NCBI GenBank assembly: GCA_050698355.1
Contig: JBOHBN010000037.1
Coordinates: forward strand, 1-5,349
Reading direction: 5' to 3'
From: JBOHBN01 sp050698355
GTDB lineage: Bacteria; Actinomycetota; Actinomycetes; Streptosporangiales; WHST01
DNA: 5,349 nucleotides
Part shown: positions 1 to 5,349 of the stretch, in pieces
Position numbering within the stretch: position 1 is the stretch's first letter
Layout: each line of letters opens with the position of its first letter
Program-made: the position numbers and the translations under genes
The notes under the pieces: model-generated
Seen by the model: only the letters and a program-made list of their open reading frames with translations
Told to the model about the DNA's origin: nothing
Databases searched by the model: none

Positions 1-59
1 GTAGCCGACCAGGGTCGCGGGACGACGCGCGCAAACCTACCGGACTCGGCCAAACCGCA

Positions 60-111
60 GTGATCATGAAAGATAGCCCGTGTCCTAGCACGGAGAGGTC
101 TTCATGATCAC
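60..111. repeat. Two-tier coaxial inverted repeat downstream of the M16 gene
   Basis: The outer arms are a perfect 11-bp inverted repeat: GTGATCATGAA at 60-70 and TTCATGATCAC at 101-111. Inside, CCGTG at 78-82 and CACGG at 89-93 form a second perfect inverted repeat around a 6-base centre. Both pairs share the axis at 85.5, with unpaired tracts of exactly 7 bases on each side (71-77 and 94-100). It could form a stem / internal loop / stem RNA hairpin on either strand or act as a dyad DNA site. No T-run follows on either side, so it is not a classical intrinsic terminator. It starts 79 bases beyond the M16 stop. Possible roles are a U-tract-less terminator or mRNA 3' end, an operator for a gene to the left, or a mobile-element end; I cannot choose among them. 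Confidence 0.75.
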
Positions 112-189
112 CGTGCCGTGGTGTCGACCGCCACAATCCACCTGGATGTCTTTTCGGATGAACGTGATCAACCGCAAACAGGAGGACGG

Positions 190-1572
190 CTACCTCGCGA
201 GCGCGCCGGCGAAGTCGCGGTCCTCGTCGAACGGGCCCACCACGGCGAGCGTGAGGGCGCCGCTGAGCAGGTCGGTCGCGACCTGCCGTACGTCGTCCAG
301 GGTCACCGCGTCGACCCGGGCGACCAGGTCGTCTACGGAGAGCAGCTCCCCGTAGACGAGCTCACTCTTGCCGAGCCGGCTCATCCGCGCCGAGGGGTCC
401 TCCATGCCGAGCACCACCGCGCCCCGCAGCTGGCCCTTGCCGCGGGTCAGCTCCTCCTCGCTGATGCCGTGCTCAGCGACCTGGACGAGCTGGTCGCGGC
501 AGATGTCCAAGACGGCGTCGACCTTGTCGGGCAGGCACCCCGCGTAGATGCCGAACAGCCCTGCGTCGGCGTACTGCGAGGCATACGAGAACACGTTGTA
601 CGCCAGACCGCGCTTCTCCCTGACCTCCTGGAACAGCCTGGACGACATGCCGCCGCCGAGCGCGGCGTTCAGCACGCCGAGCGCGAACCTGCGGTCGTCG
701 GAACGGGCGATGCCCGGGGTGCCGAGCACGAAGTTGGCCTGCTCGGTGCGCCGTCGCACCACCGACGTCGCCGGGACGACCTGCTCGCGCGCACTGCCCG
801 TACGGGGGCCGTCCGCGGCCTCGTCGGTCTCGTCGAGCGCGCCCGCACGCTTGAAGGCGGTGCGCACGCGGCGTACGAGCTTGCCGTGGTCGAGGTTCCC
901 CGCTGCCGCGACGACCATGTGCGGCGGCCGGTACCGCCTGCGGTAGTACCCGGCGATCTGCCGGCGGGAGAGCGCGTTGATCGAGTCGACGGTGCCCAGG
1001 ATCGGCCGGCCGAGCGGCGAGTCGCCGAACAGCGTCGCGGCGAAGGCGTCGTGCACGACGTCGCTGGGGTCGTCCTCGTTCATCGCGATCTCTTCCAAAA
1101 CGACGCCGCGTTCGGCGTCGATGTCGGCGGAGGCGATGAGCGAGGACGTCACCATGTCGCAGACCACGTCGACGGCGAGCGGCAGGTCGTCGTCGAGCAC
1201 CCGCGCGTAGAAGCACGTGTACTCCTTCGACGTGAACGCGTTCAGCTCGCCGCCGACGGCGTCGAGCTCGGAGGCGATCTGCATCGCGCTGCGCCGGCGC
1301 GTGCCCTTGAACAACAGGTGCTCCAGGTAGTGGCTGCTGCCCGCGAGCGACGGTATCTCGTCGCGGGAGCCGACGCCCACCCAGACGCCGAAGGCAACCG
1401 AGCGGACGCCGGGTACGTGCTCGGAAAGCACCCGCAGCCCACCGGGCAGGACCGTACGCCGCACCGCACCTGCGCCGTCGCTACCGCGCAGGAGGGTACG
1501 AGTCGACCCCACCGGCTGGTCCTTCGCGAGCAACGTGCCGCTGCTCCGCCCCCGTGCTGCCCCCGAGCTCAT
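190..1572 (-). CDS. pepR: M16-family zinc metalloprotease (PepR-type insulinase/processing-peptidase homologue)
   Basis: This is a single-unit (about 50 kDa) M16B peptidase of the mitochondrial-processing-peptidase type, 460 aa long. It has two homologous halves. The N-terminal half has the inverted zinc motif HYLEH at residues 81-85 (H81 and H85 ligands, E84 catalytic). The third zinc ligand falls in VLEEIAMNEDDP, where E161 lies 76 residues after H85, the family spacing. The C-terminal half carries LGGGMSSRLFQEVREKRGLAYNV (305-327), the glycine-rich and R/Y region of processing peptidases. All catalytic residues are present, so it should be active. No signal peptide or membrane segment is visible, so it is probably cytosolic. 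The substrate is unknown. The first 40 or so residues are variable, as in relatives. The ATG lies 4 bases after the pnp TGA and has only a weak RBS of its own, which suggests translation coupled to pnp. It is the M. tuberculosis pepR position and type. Confidence 0.93.
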   Translation of the reverse strand: MSSGAARGRSSGTLLAKDQPVGSTRTLLRGSDGAGAVRRTVLPGGLRVLSEHVPGVRSVAFGVWVGVGSRDEIPSLAGSSHYLEHLLFKGTRRRSAMQIASELDAVGGELNAFTSKEYTCFYARVLDDDLPLAVDVVCDMVTSSLIASADIDAERGVVLEEIAMNEDDPSDVVHDAFAATLFGDSPLGRPILGTVDSINALSRRQIAGYYRRRYRPPHMVVAAAGNLDHGKLVRRVRTAFKRAGALDETDEAADGPRTGSAREQVVPATSVVRRRTEQANFVLGTPGIARSDDRRFALGVLNAALGGGMSSRLFQEVREKRGLAYNVFSYASQYADAGLFGIYAGCLPDKVDAVLDICRDQLVQVAEHGISEEELTRGKGQLRGAVVLGMEDPSARMSRLGKSELVYGELLSVDDLVARVDAVTLDDVRQVATDLLSGALTLAVVGPFDEDRDFAGALAR

Positions 1573-1576
1573 TCCG

Positions 1577-3772
1577 TCAGCTGCCCGCCTTCTCCTCGAT
1601 CACGGGTACGAGCGACAGCTTGCCGCGCTGGTCGATCTCGGTGATCTCGACCTGCAGCTTGTCGCCGACCTTGACGACGTCCTCGACCTCGCCCACGCGC
1701 TTGTCATCGTTCAGCACCCGCATGTTCGACACGTGCAGAAGGCCGTCGCGGCCGGGCAGCAGCGAGATGAACGCGCCGAACGACGTGATCTTGACGACGG
1801 TGCCGAGGTAACGCTCGCCCACCTCAGGCAGCTGCGGGTTGGCGATCGCGTTGACCTGCGCCTTGGCCGCCTCCGCGGACTCGCCGTTGGTCGCGCCGAT
1901 GTAGATCGTGCCGTCCTCCTCGATGGAGATGTCGGCACCGGTCTCATCCTGGATCGAGTTGATGACCTTGCCCTTCGGGCCAATCACCTCGCCGATCTTG
2001 TCGACCGGCACCTTGACGGTGAGGATGCGCGGCGCGTACGGGGACATCTCGGCCGGCGCGCTGATCGCCTCCTCCATGACGCCGAGGATCGTCATCCGCG
2101 CGTCGCGCGCCTGGGTGAGCGCGGTGCCGAGCACCGATGCCGGGATGCCGGCGAGCTTGGTGTCGAGCTGCAGAGCGGTGACGTACTCGCGGGTGCCGGC
2201 GACCTTGAAGTCCATGTCACCGAACGCGTCCTCGACACCGAGGATGTCGGTGATCGGAACGTACTGGGTCTGCCCGCTCTCGTCGACGTCGCTCACGAGC
2301 CCCATCGCGATGCCGCCGACCATCGCCTTCAGCGGCACGCCGGCCTGCAGCATCGCGAGTGTGCTCGCGCACACCGAACCCATGGACGTGGAGCCGTTGG
2401 ACCCGATCGCCTCCGACACCTGGCGGATGGCGTACGGGAACTCCTCCCGGCTCGGCAGGACCGGTACGAGAGCGCGCTCCGCGAGCGCCCCGTGGCCGAC
2501 CTCGCGTCGCTTCGGCGAGCCGACCCGGCCGGTCTCACCGGTGGAGAACGGCGGCATGTTGTAGTTGTGCATGTAGCGCTTGGTCGTCTGCGGCGAGAGC
2601 GTGTCGAGCTTCTGCTCCATGCCGAGCATGTTCAGCGTCGTGATGCCGAGCACCTGGGTCTCGCCGCGCTCGAACAGCGCCGAGCCGTGTACCCGCGGCA
2701 CCACGCTGACCTCCGCGGAGAGCCGCCGGATGTCAGCGGTGCCGCGGCCGTCAATACGTACCTTGTCGCGGATGATCCGCTGCCGGACGAGCTTCTTGGT
2801 CAGCGACCGGAACGCCCCGCTGATCTCCTTCTCCCGCTCGGGGAAGCGGGCGGCGAGCTTCTCCTTGGTCTCCGCCTTCACCTTGTCGGTCTCGTCCTCG
2901 CGCTCGTGCTTGCCCACGATCGACTGCGCACGCAGCAGGTCGTCGGACGCGACCTCGGCCACGGCGTCATACACGTCCTGCTCGTACTCCATGAAACGGG
3001 GGAAGTCGGTTTCGGCGACACCGGCCCGGCGGGCGAGGTCCTCCTGCGCGTGGCAGAGCACCTTGACGTGCGGCTTCGCGGCCTCGAGGCCCTGCGCGAC
3101 GACATCCTCGGTCGGCGAGAGCGCGCCACTCTTGACCAGCTCGTCGGTCGCCTCGGTCGCCTCGGCCTCGACCATCATGATCGCGACATCGCCGTCCTCG
3201 AGCACGCGCCCGGCGACGACCATGTCGAACACCGCACGCCCGACCTGTTCGTGGGTGGGGAACGCGACCCACTGACCGTCGATCAGCGCCATCCGCACCG
3301 AGCCGATCGGGCCGGTGAACGGCAGCCCGGCGAGCAGCGTGGACGCGTACGCGGCGTTCATCGCGACGACGTCGTACATGTGCTCCGGCTCCAGTGACAG
3401 GACCGTCAGCACGGACTGGACCTCGTTGCGCAGGCCGCCGACGAACGACGGGCGCAGCGCGCGGTCGGTGAGCCGGCACACGAGGACCGCCTCGGTGCTC
3501 GGCCGCCCCTCCCGGCGGAAGAATGAGCCGGGGATCCGGCCGACCGAGTACATCTTCTCCTCGACGTCGATAGTCAAGGGGAAGAAGTCGAGGTGCTCCT
3601 TGGGGTGCTTCGACGCCGTCGTGGCCGACAGCACCATCGTGTCGCCGAGGTACGCCACGGCCGAGCCGTTCGCCTGGCGGGCGAGCCTGCCGGTCTCGAA
3701 CCGGAGAACCTGTTTGCCGAACGAACCGTTGTCGATCACGGCCTCGGCGTAATGAACCTGTGGACCCTCCAC
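1577..3772 (-). CDS. pnp: Polyribonucleotide nucleotidyltransferase (PNPase / guanosine pentaphosphate synthetase GpsI)
   Basis: PNPase is a trimeric phosphorolytic 3'-5' exoribonuclease that releases nucleoside diphosphates from RNA. It can also add 3' tails, an activity important in actinomycetes. The 731-aa product is full length. The first RNase PH core (about 10-150) carries FFRREGRPSTEA at 84-95. An all-helical linker covers about 240-325. The second core (about 335-560) has GSNGSTSMGSVCAS at 457-470 for phosphate binding, and EDAFGDMDFK at 514-523. There D515, D521 and K523 align with E. coli D486, D492 and K494. A KH domain follows with VIGPKGK at 596-602, then an S1 domain from about 652 to 722 (FGAFISLLPGRDGLLHVS). 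One mild oddity is DRALRP at 103-108, where relatives usually have DRPLRP. The start is GTG. The M16 protease gene follows 4 bases after the TGA. The Streptomyces homologue was first described as a pppGpp synthetase, hence the alternative name. Confidence 0.98.
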   Translation of the reverse strand: MEGPQVHYAEAVIDNGSFGKQVLRFETGRLARQANGSAVAYLGDTMVLSATTASKHPKEHLDFFPLTIDVEEKMYSVGRIPGSFFRREGRPSTEAVLVCRLTDRALRPSFVGGLRNEVQSVLTVLSLEPEHMYDVVAMNAAYASTLLAGLPFTGPIGSVRMALIDGQWVAFPTHEQVGRAVFDMVVAGRVLEDGDVAIMMVEAEATEATDELVKSGALSPTEDVVAQGLEAAKPHVKVLCHAQEDLARRAGVAETDFPRFMEYEQDVYDAVAEVASDDLLRAQSIVGKHEREDETDKVKAETKEKLAARFPEREKEISGAFRSLTKKLVRQRIIRDKVRIDGRGTADIRRLSAEVSVVPRVHGSALFERGETQVLGITTLNMLGMEQKLDTLSPQTTKRYMHNYNMPPFSTGETGRVGSPKRREVGHGALAERALVPVLPSREEFPYAIRQVSEAIGSNGSTSMGSVCASTLAMLQAGVPLKAMVGGIAMGLVSDVDESGQTQYVPITDILGVEDAFGDMDFKVAGTREYVTALQLDTKLAGIPASVLGTALTQARDARMTILGVMEEAISAPAEMSPYAPRILTVKVPVDKIGEVIGPKGKVINSIQDETGADISIEEDGTIYIGATNGESAEAAKAQVNAIANPQLPEVGERYLGTVVKITSFGAFISLLPGRDGLLHVSNMRVLNDDKRVGEVEDVVKVGDKLQVEITEIDQRGKLSLVPVIEEKAGS

Positions 3773-3776
3773 GGGG

Positions 3777-3785
3777 TCCCTCCTT
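3777..3785 (-). promoter_or_regulatory. Ribosome binding site of pnp
   Basis: AAGGAGGGA on the minus strand lies 4 bases before the GTG at 3772, with the AGGAGG core about 6 bases away. This is the strongest Shine-Dalgarno sequence in the window. It fixes GTG as the start, in agreement with the conserved actinobacterial N-terminus that runs into HYAEAVIDNGSFG. Confidence 0.85.
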
Positions 3786-3817
3786 CCGTACGAGCCCCGG
3801 TCCTGTCCGAAACCGCG

Positions 3818-3856
3818 CCGGTCTTCGATCGAAGCAACCGGATCGCTCCGATCCGG
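3818..3856 (-). repeat. Overlapping inverted repeats in the pnp leader
   Basis: Two hairpins share bases. Hairpin A is a perfect 8-bp stem: 3838-3845 pairs with 3849-3856 around a 3-base loop. Hairpin B has 5 bp (3818-3822 with 3837-3841), a 2-base bulge, and 4 bp (3823-3826 with 3831-3834) around a GATC loop. Its inner part is the perfect 12-base palindrome CTTCGATCGAAG at 3823-3834. Both need 3838-3841, so one RNA cannot form the two together. They lie 46-84 bases upstream of the pnp start. A structured pnp leader cut by RNase III is the known site of PNPase autocontrol in E. coli, and processing here is also reported in Streptomyces. A role in this genome is inference. Confidence 0.6.
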
Positions 3857-3924
3857 ATGCCACTACCGAGGACCGCCGTGACCCGGGCGGCCGGGGCGTG
3901 GGTTGATGCAGTTGTGCCGCTCCG

Positions 3925-3957
3925 AAAAGAGCGGACTCTCCCACGAGAGCCCGCTCT
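3925..3957 (-). terminator. Intrinsic terminator after rpsO (rpsO-pnp attenuator)
   Basis: Read on the minus strand, a hairpin begins 7 bases after the rpsO stop. AGAGCGG (3951-3957 complement) pairs with 3928-3934 for 7 bp, then a single A/C mismatch (3935/3950), then 5 more bp (3936-3940 with 3945-3949) around a 4-base loop at 3941-3944. The descending arm runs straight into UUUU (3928-3925). This is a classical Rho-independent terminator shape. Because pnp lies downstream in the same direction, it probably terminates only part of the rpsO transcripts, as in the E. coli rpsO-pnp arrangement. The T-run is present only in the minus-strand orientation. Confidence 0.85.
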
Positions 3958-3963
3958 GCTACG

Positions 3964-4233
3964 TCACCGCCGGAGGCCCAATCGCTCGATGAGCTGCCGG
4001 TAACGGGAAATGTCCGTCTTCACCAGGTAGTTCAGCAGCCGGCGGCGCTGGCCGACCATCAGCAACAGACCACGACGACTGTGGTGGTCGTGCTTGTGTA
4101 CCTTGAGGTGTTCGGTGAGATCGGTGATCCGCTTGGTCAGCACCGCCACCTGGATCTCGGGCGAGCCAGTGTCGCCGTCGCCGGTGGCGTACTCGGAGAT
4201 GATCTTCTGCTTCGTGGCGCTGTCTAGCGGCAC
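3964..4233 (-). CDS. rpsO: 30S ribosomal protein S15
   Basis: S15 is a primary 16S rRNA-binding protein of the small-subunit platform. It binds the helix 20/21/22 junction and helps form an intersubunit bridge. The product is 89 aa, the standard length. It shows the diagnostic blocks: an initial helix with KQKIISEYATGDGDTGSPEIQVAVLTKRI (residues 8-36), then LTEHLKVHKHDHHSRRGLLLMVGQRRRLLNYL (39-70), and the C-terminal YRQLIERLGLRR. The GTGDTGSPE-like loop and the HxxDHHSRRGL segment are known rRNA contact regions. Translation starts at GTG behind a good purine-rich RBS and stops at TGA. A strong terminator begins 7 bases after the stop. The gene lies between ribF and pnp, its conserved location in actinobacteria. 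The sequence looks entirely normal. Confidence 0.99.
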   Translation of the reverse strand: MPLDSATKQKIISEYATGDGDTGSPEIQVAVLTKRITDLTEHLKVHKHDHHSRRGLLLMVGQRRRLLNYLVKTDISRYRQLIERLGLRR

Positions 4234-4391
4234 AAGGCTCCCTTCCCTGGTCGTTGCGCGGCGCAGCGGGCCTGATTAACGCGCCCTCGATGAATCCTCC
4301 GAGCGGCGCTCCCGCGCACTTCGAGTCCGCGGCCGGTCGAAACGGCAGGTCAAGGCTAACAGGAGCGCGCCGTTTGCCACGCGCCAGGTCG
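4234..4391 (-). promoter_or_regulatory. ribF-rpsO spacer: probable rpsO leader region
   Basis: This 158-base non-coding stretch separates the ribF stop from the rpsO start. It has no convincing ribF terminator: the best hairpin is a 5-bp GCGCG/CGCGC pair around 4365-4385 with no T-run. A TTGACC hexamer at 4348-4353 resembles an actinobacterial -35 box, but no TAnnnT box follows at 16-19 bases, so I do not call a promoter. Nearer rpsO, GGCGC (around 4282-4286) can pair with GCGCC (around 4261-4265) across a 16-base loop. S15 is known in several bacterial groups to repress its own mRNA by binding a structured leader. This spacer is where such an element would sit, but I cannot recognise a specific S15-binding fold. 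Confidence 0.35.
4237..4247 (-). promoter_or_regulatory. Ribosome binding site of rpsO
   Basis: A purine-rich run, AGGGAAGGGAG on the minus strand, ends four bases before the GTG start at 4233. It supports GTG as the start of an exactly 89-residue S15, the usual family length. Confidence 0.7.
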
Positions 4392-5333
4392 TTAGGCGAG
4401 GACCTCGCGGGCCTGGTCGACGTCGGTCTTCATCTGCTCGACGAGCGCGTCGAGCGAGTCCAGGCGCAGCTGGCCGCGCAGCCGCCGGACGAACTCCACC
4501 CGCACCCGCTCCCCGTACAGCTCCAGGTCGTCGCGGTCGAGGCAGTGCGCCTCGACCCGCTGGCTCTCATCGGAGAACATCGGGTTGTCGCCGACCGAGA
4601 CGGCCGCGGGCAGCCGGGCGCCGTCTGCACGCACGAGCCATCCGGCGTACACGCCGTCAGCAGGTACGACCAGGCCCGGCGGGCAGTCCAGGTTGGCGGT
4701 GGGAAAGCCCAGCTCGCGGCCGCGGTGGGCGCCCTCGACGACGGGTCCGGAGACGGCGAACGCCCGGCCGAGCACGGTCGCCGCGACGTCCACGTCGCCG
4801 TCGAGCAGGGCCTGGCGGGCACGCGAGGAGGAGAACCGCTGGTCGTCCTCGCCCTGCGGCGCGACCGCTTCCACGCCGAAGCCGTACCGGCTGCCGAGCT
4901 CGGTCAGCGTCGCCACGTCACCGGCGGCCTTGTGCCCGAAGCGGAAGTCCGCACCGACCACCATCGCGACCGGATGCAGTCGGCCGGCGAGCAGCTCCAC
5001 GAACTCCTCCGGGGACTTGCTGGAGAGCGCCCGGGTGAACGGCAGCACGAGCACCGCGTCGGCCCCGAGCGCGCCGAGTAGCGGAACCCGGTGCCGCGGC
5101 AGGCTGAGCAGGGGCAGCGCGGAGTCCGGACGTACCACGCTCTGCGGGTGCGGGTGGAACGTGACGACGACCGCGCGCGCCCGCTTCTCCCGCGCCAGCT
5201 CGACCGCACGGCCCACCACGAACTGGTGCCCGCGGTGCACGCCGTCGAAGACACCGATCGTGACCACCGAGGGCCCGTACCCGTCGGGCACCTGCTCCGG
5301 CGCCTGCCAGACCGGCAGTCCTGCGTCAGCCAC
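4392..5333 (-). CDS. ribF: Bifunctional riboflavin kinase / FMN adenylyltransferase (FAD synthetase)
   Basis: This cytosolic enzyme makes FMN from riboflavin and ATP, then FAD from FMN and ATP. The 313-aa product has the usual bacterial RibF length and two-domain layout. The N-terminal nucleotidyltransferase half shows GVFDGVHRGH at residues 27-36 (ATP-binding HxGH type), TFHPHP at 58-63, GADFRFGHKAAGD at 127-139 and FSSSRARQAL at 167-176. The C-terminal kinase half shows GRELGFPTANL at 205-215 (PTAN motif), DGVYAG at 226-231, and VEAH at 260-263, whose E261 aligns with the family's catalytic base. The start is GTG; GGAGAG lies 9 bases upstream. The frame stays open to the window edge, so a slightly longer N-terminus cannot be excluded, but homologues begin close to this point. 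A TAG in another frame overlaps the GTG by one base and may end the upstream gene. The stop is TAA. Confidence 0.96.
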   Translation of the reverse strand: MADAGLPVWQAPEQVPDGYGPSVVTIGVFDGVHRGHQFVVGRAVELAREKRARAVVVTFHPHPQSVVRPDSALPLLSLPRHRVPLLGALGADAVLVLPFTRALSSKSPEEFVELLAGRLHPVAMVVGADFRFGHKAAGDVATLTELGSRYGFGVEAVAPQGEDDQRFSSSRARQALLDGDVDVAATVLGRAFAVSGPVVEGAHRGRELGFPTANLDCPPGLVVPADGVYAGWLVRADGARLPAAVSVGDNPMFSDESQRVEAHCLDRDDLELYGERVRVEFVRRLRGQLRLDSLDALVEQMKTDVDQAREVLA

Positions 5334-5342
5334 TACGCCCAG

Positions 5343-5348
5343 CTCTCC
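5343..5348 (-). promoter_or_regulatory. Likely ribosome binding site of ribF
   Basis: GGAGAG on the minus strand lies 9 bases before the GTG start at 5333. The match to the anti-Shine-Dalgarno sequence is moderate and the spacing is slightly long. It supports the GTG start, because no ATG lies near the conserved N-terminal block of the protein. Confidence 0.45.
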
Positions 5349-5349
5349 A

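Noticed and set aside
60..111. Inverted repeat as a classical Rho-independent terminator
   Set aside because: The arms are interrupted by a 7x7 internal loop and no T-run follows on either strand. Termination without a U-tract remains only a possibility.
104..355. Small plus-strand frame starting at ATG 104 behind GGAGAGG
   Set aside because: The spacing to the purine run looks good, but the start lies inside the inverted repeat. Most of the frame overlaps the M16 3' end antisense, and the product is S/R/T-rich with no domain.
118..1644. Long plus-strand open frame (508 codons) opposite the M16 gene
   Set aside because: It runs antisense to a clear M16 protease with intact zinc motifs. Its translation is rich in R, E, V, H and A without domains, as expected for a mirror frame of high-GC coding DNA.
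1535..3397. Long plus-strand open frame (620 codons) opposite pnp
   Set aside because: It is a mirror frame of pnp, with low-complexity R/L/H/D-rich composition and no recognisable domain.
3823..3834. 12-base palindrome as a LexA/SOS operator
   Set aside because: CTTCGATCGAAG does not contain the GAAC-N4-GTTC core of the actinobacterial LexA box. It is better explained as part of a leader hairpin.
4348..4353. TTGACC as a -35 box of an rpsO promoter
   Set aside because: No TAnnnT-like -10 box is found 16-19 bases downstream, so a promoter cannot be supported from the sequence alone.
4254..5081. Plus-strand frame of 275 codons opposite ribF
   Set aside because: It is a shadow of ribF, which has all its family motifs on the minus strand.
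5333..5349. 3' end of truB
   Set aside because: A TAG overlaps the ribF GTG by one base and could end the upstream gene, but about 15 bases are too few to identify a protein.

Overview
The window is high-GC chromosomal DNA from an actinomycete (Actinomycetota). It carries a conserved housekeeping block, all on the minus strand. In transcription order, right to left, this is ribF, rpsO, pnp (also called gpsI) and a pepR-type M16 zinc protease. The proteins read as close relatives of the Streptomyces and Mycobacterium versions, and gene order fits the actinobacterial truB-ribF-rpsO-pnp-M16 neighbourhood. Genus cannot be fixed from the sequence.

Right part (about 4390-5349): ribF is complete apart from possible N-terminal start ambiguity. 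Its GTG start lies 16 bases from the window edge, where the upstream gene (expected to be truB) would end. A 157-base gap follows, which must hold the rpsO leader and perhaps its promoter.

Middle (about 1577-4233): rpsO (ribosomal protein S15, 89 aa) is followed within 7 bases by a strong intrinsic terminator. A 191-base rpsO-pnp spacer carries further inverted repeats, two of which are mutually exclusive as RNA hairpins. pnp is full length (731 aa), with two RNase PH cores, a KH domain and an S1 domain. The arrangement resembles the rpsO-pnp control regions known from other bacteria, where terminator read-through and a structured pnp leader set PNPase levels.

Left part (1-1576): the M16 protease starts 4 bases after the pnp stop, so it is probably translationally coupled, and it ends at 190. 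The remaining 189 bases contain no gene I can support. They are locally AT-richer and hold the most striking non-coding signal of the window: a 52-base two-tier inverted repeat at 60-111 whose outer 11-bp arms and inner 5-bp arms share one axis.

I found no previously undescribed multigene system. The genes are ordinary core genes, and the points worth a second look are the non-coding structures.
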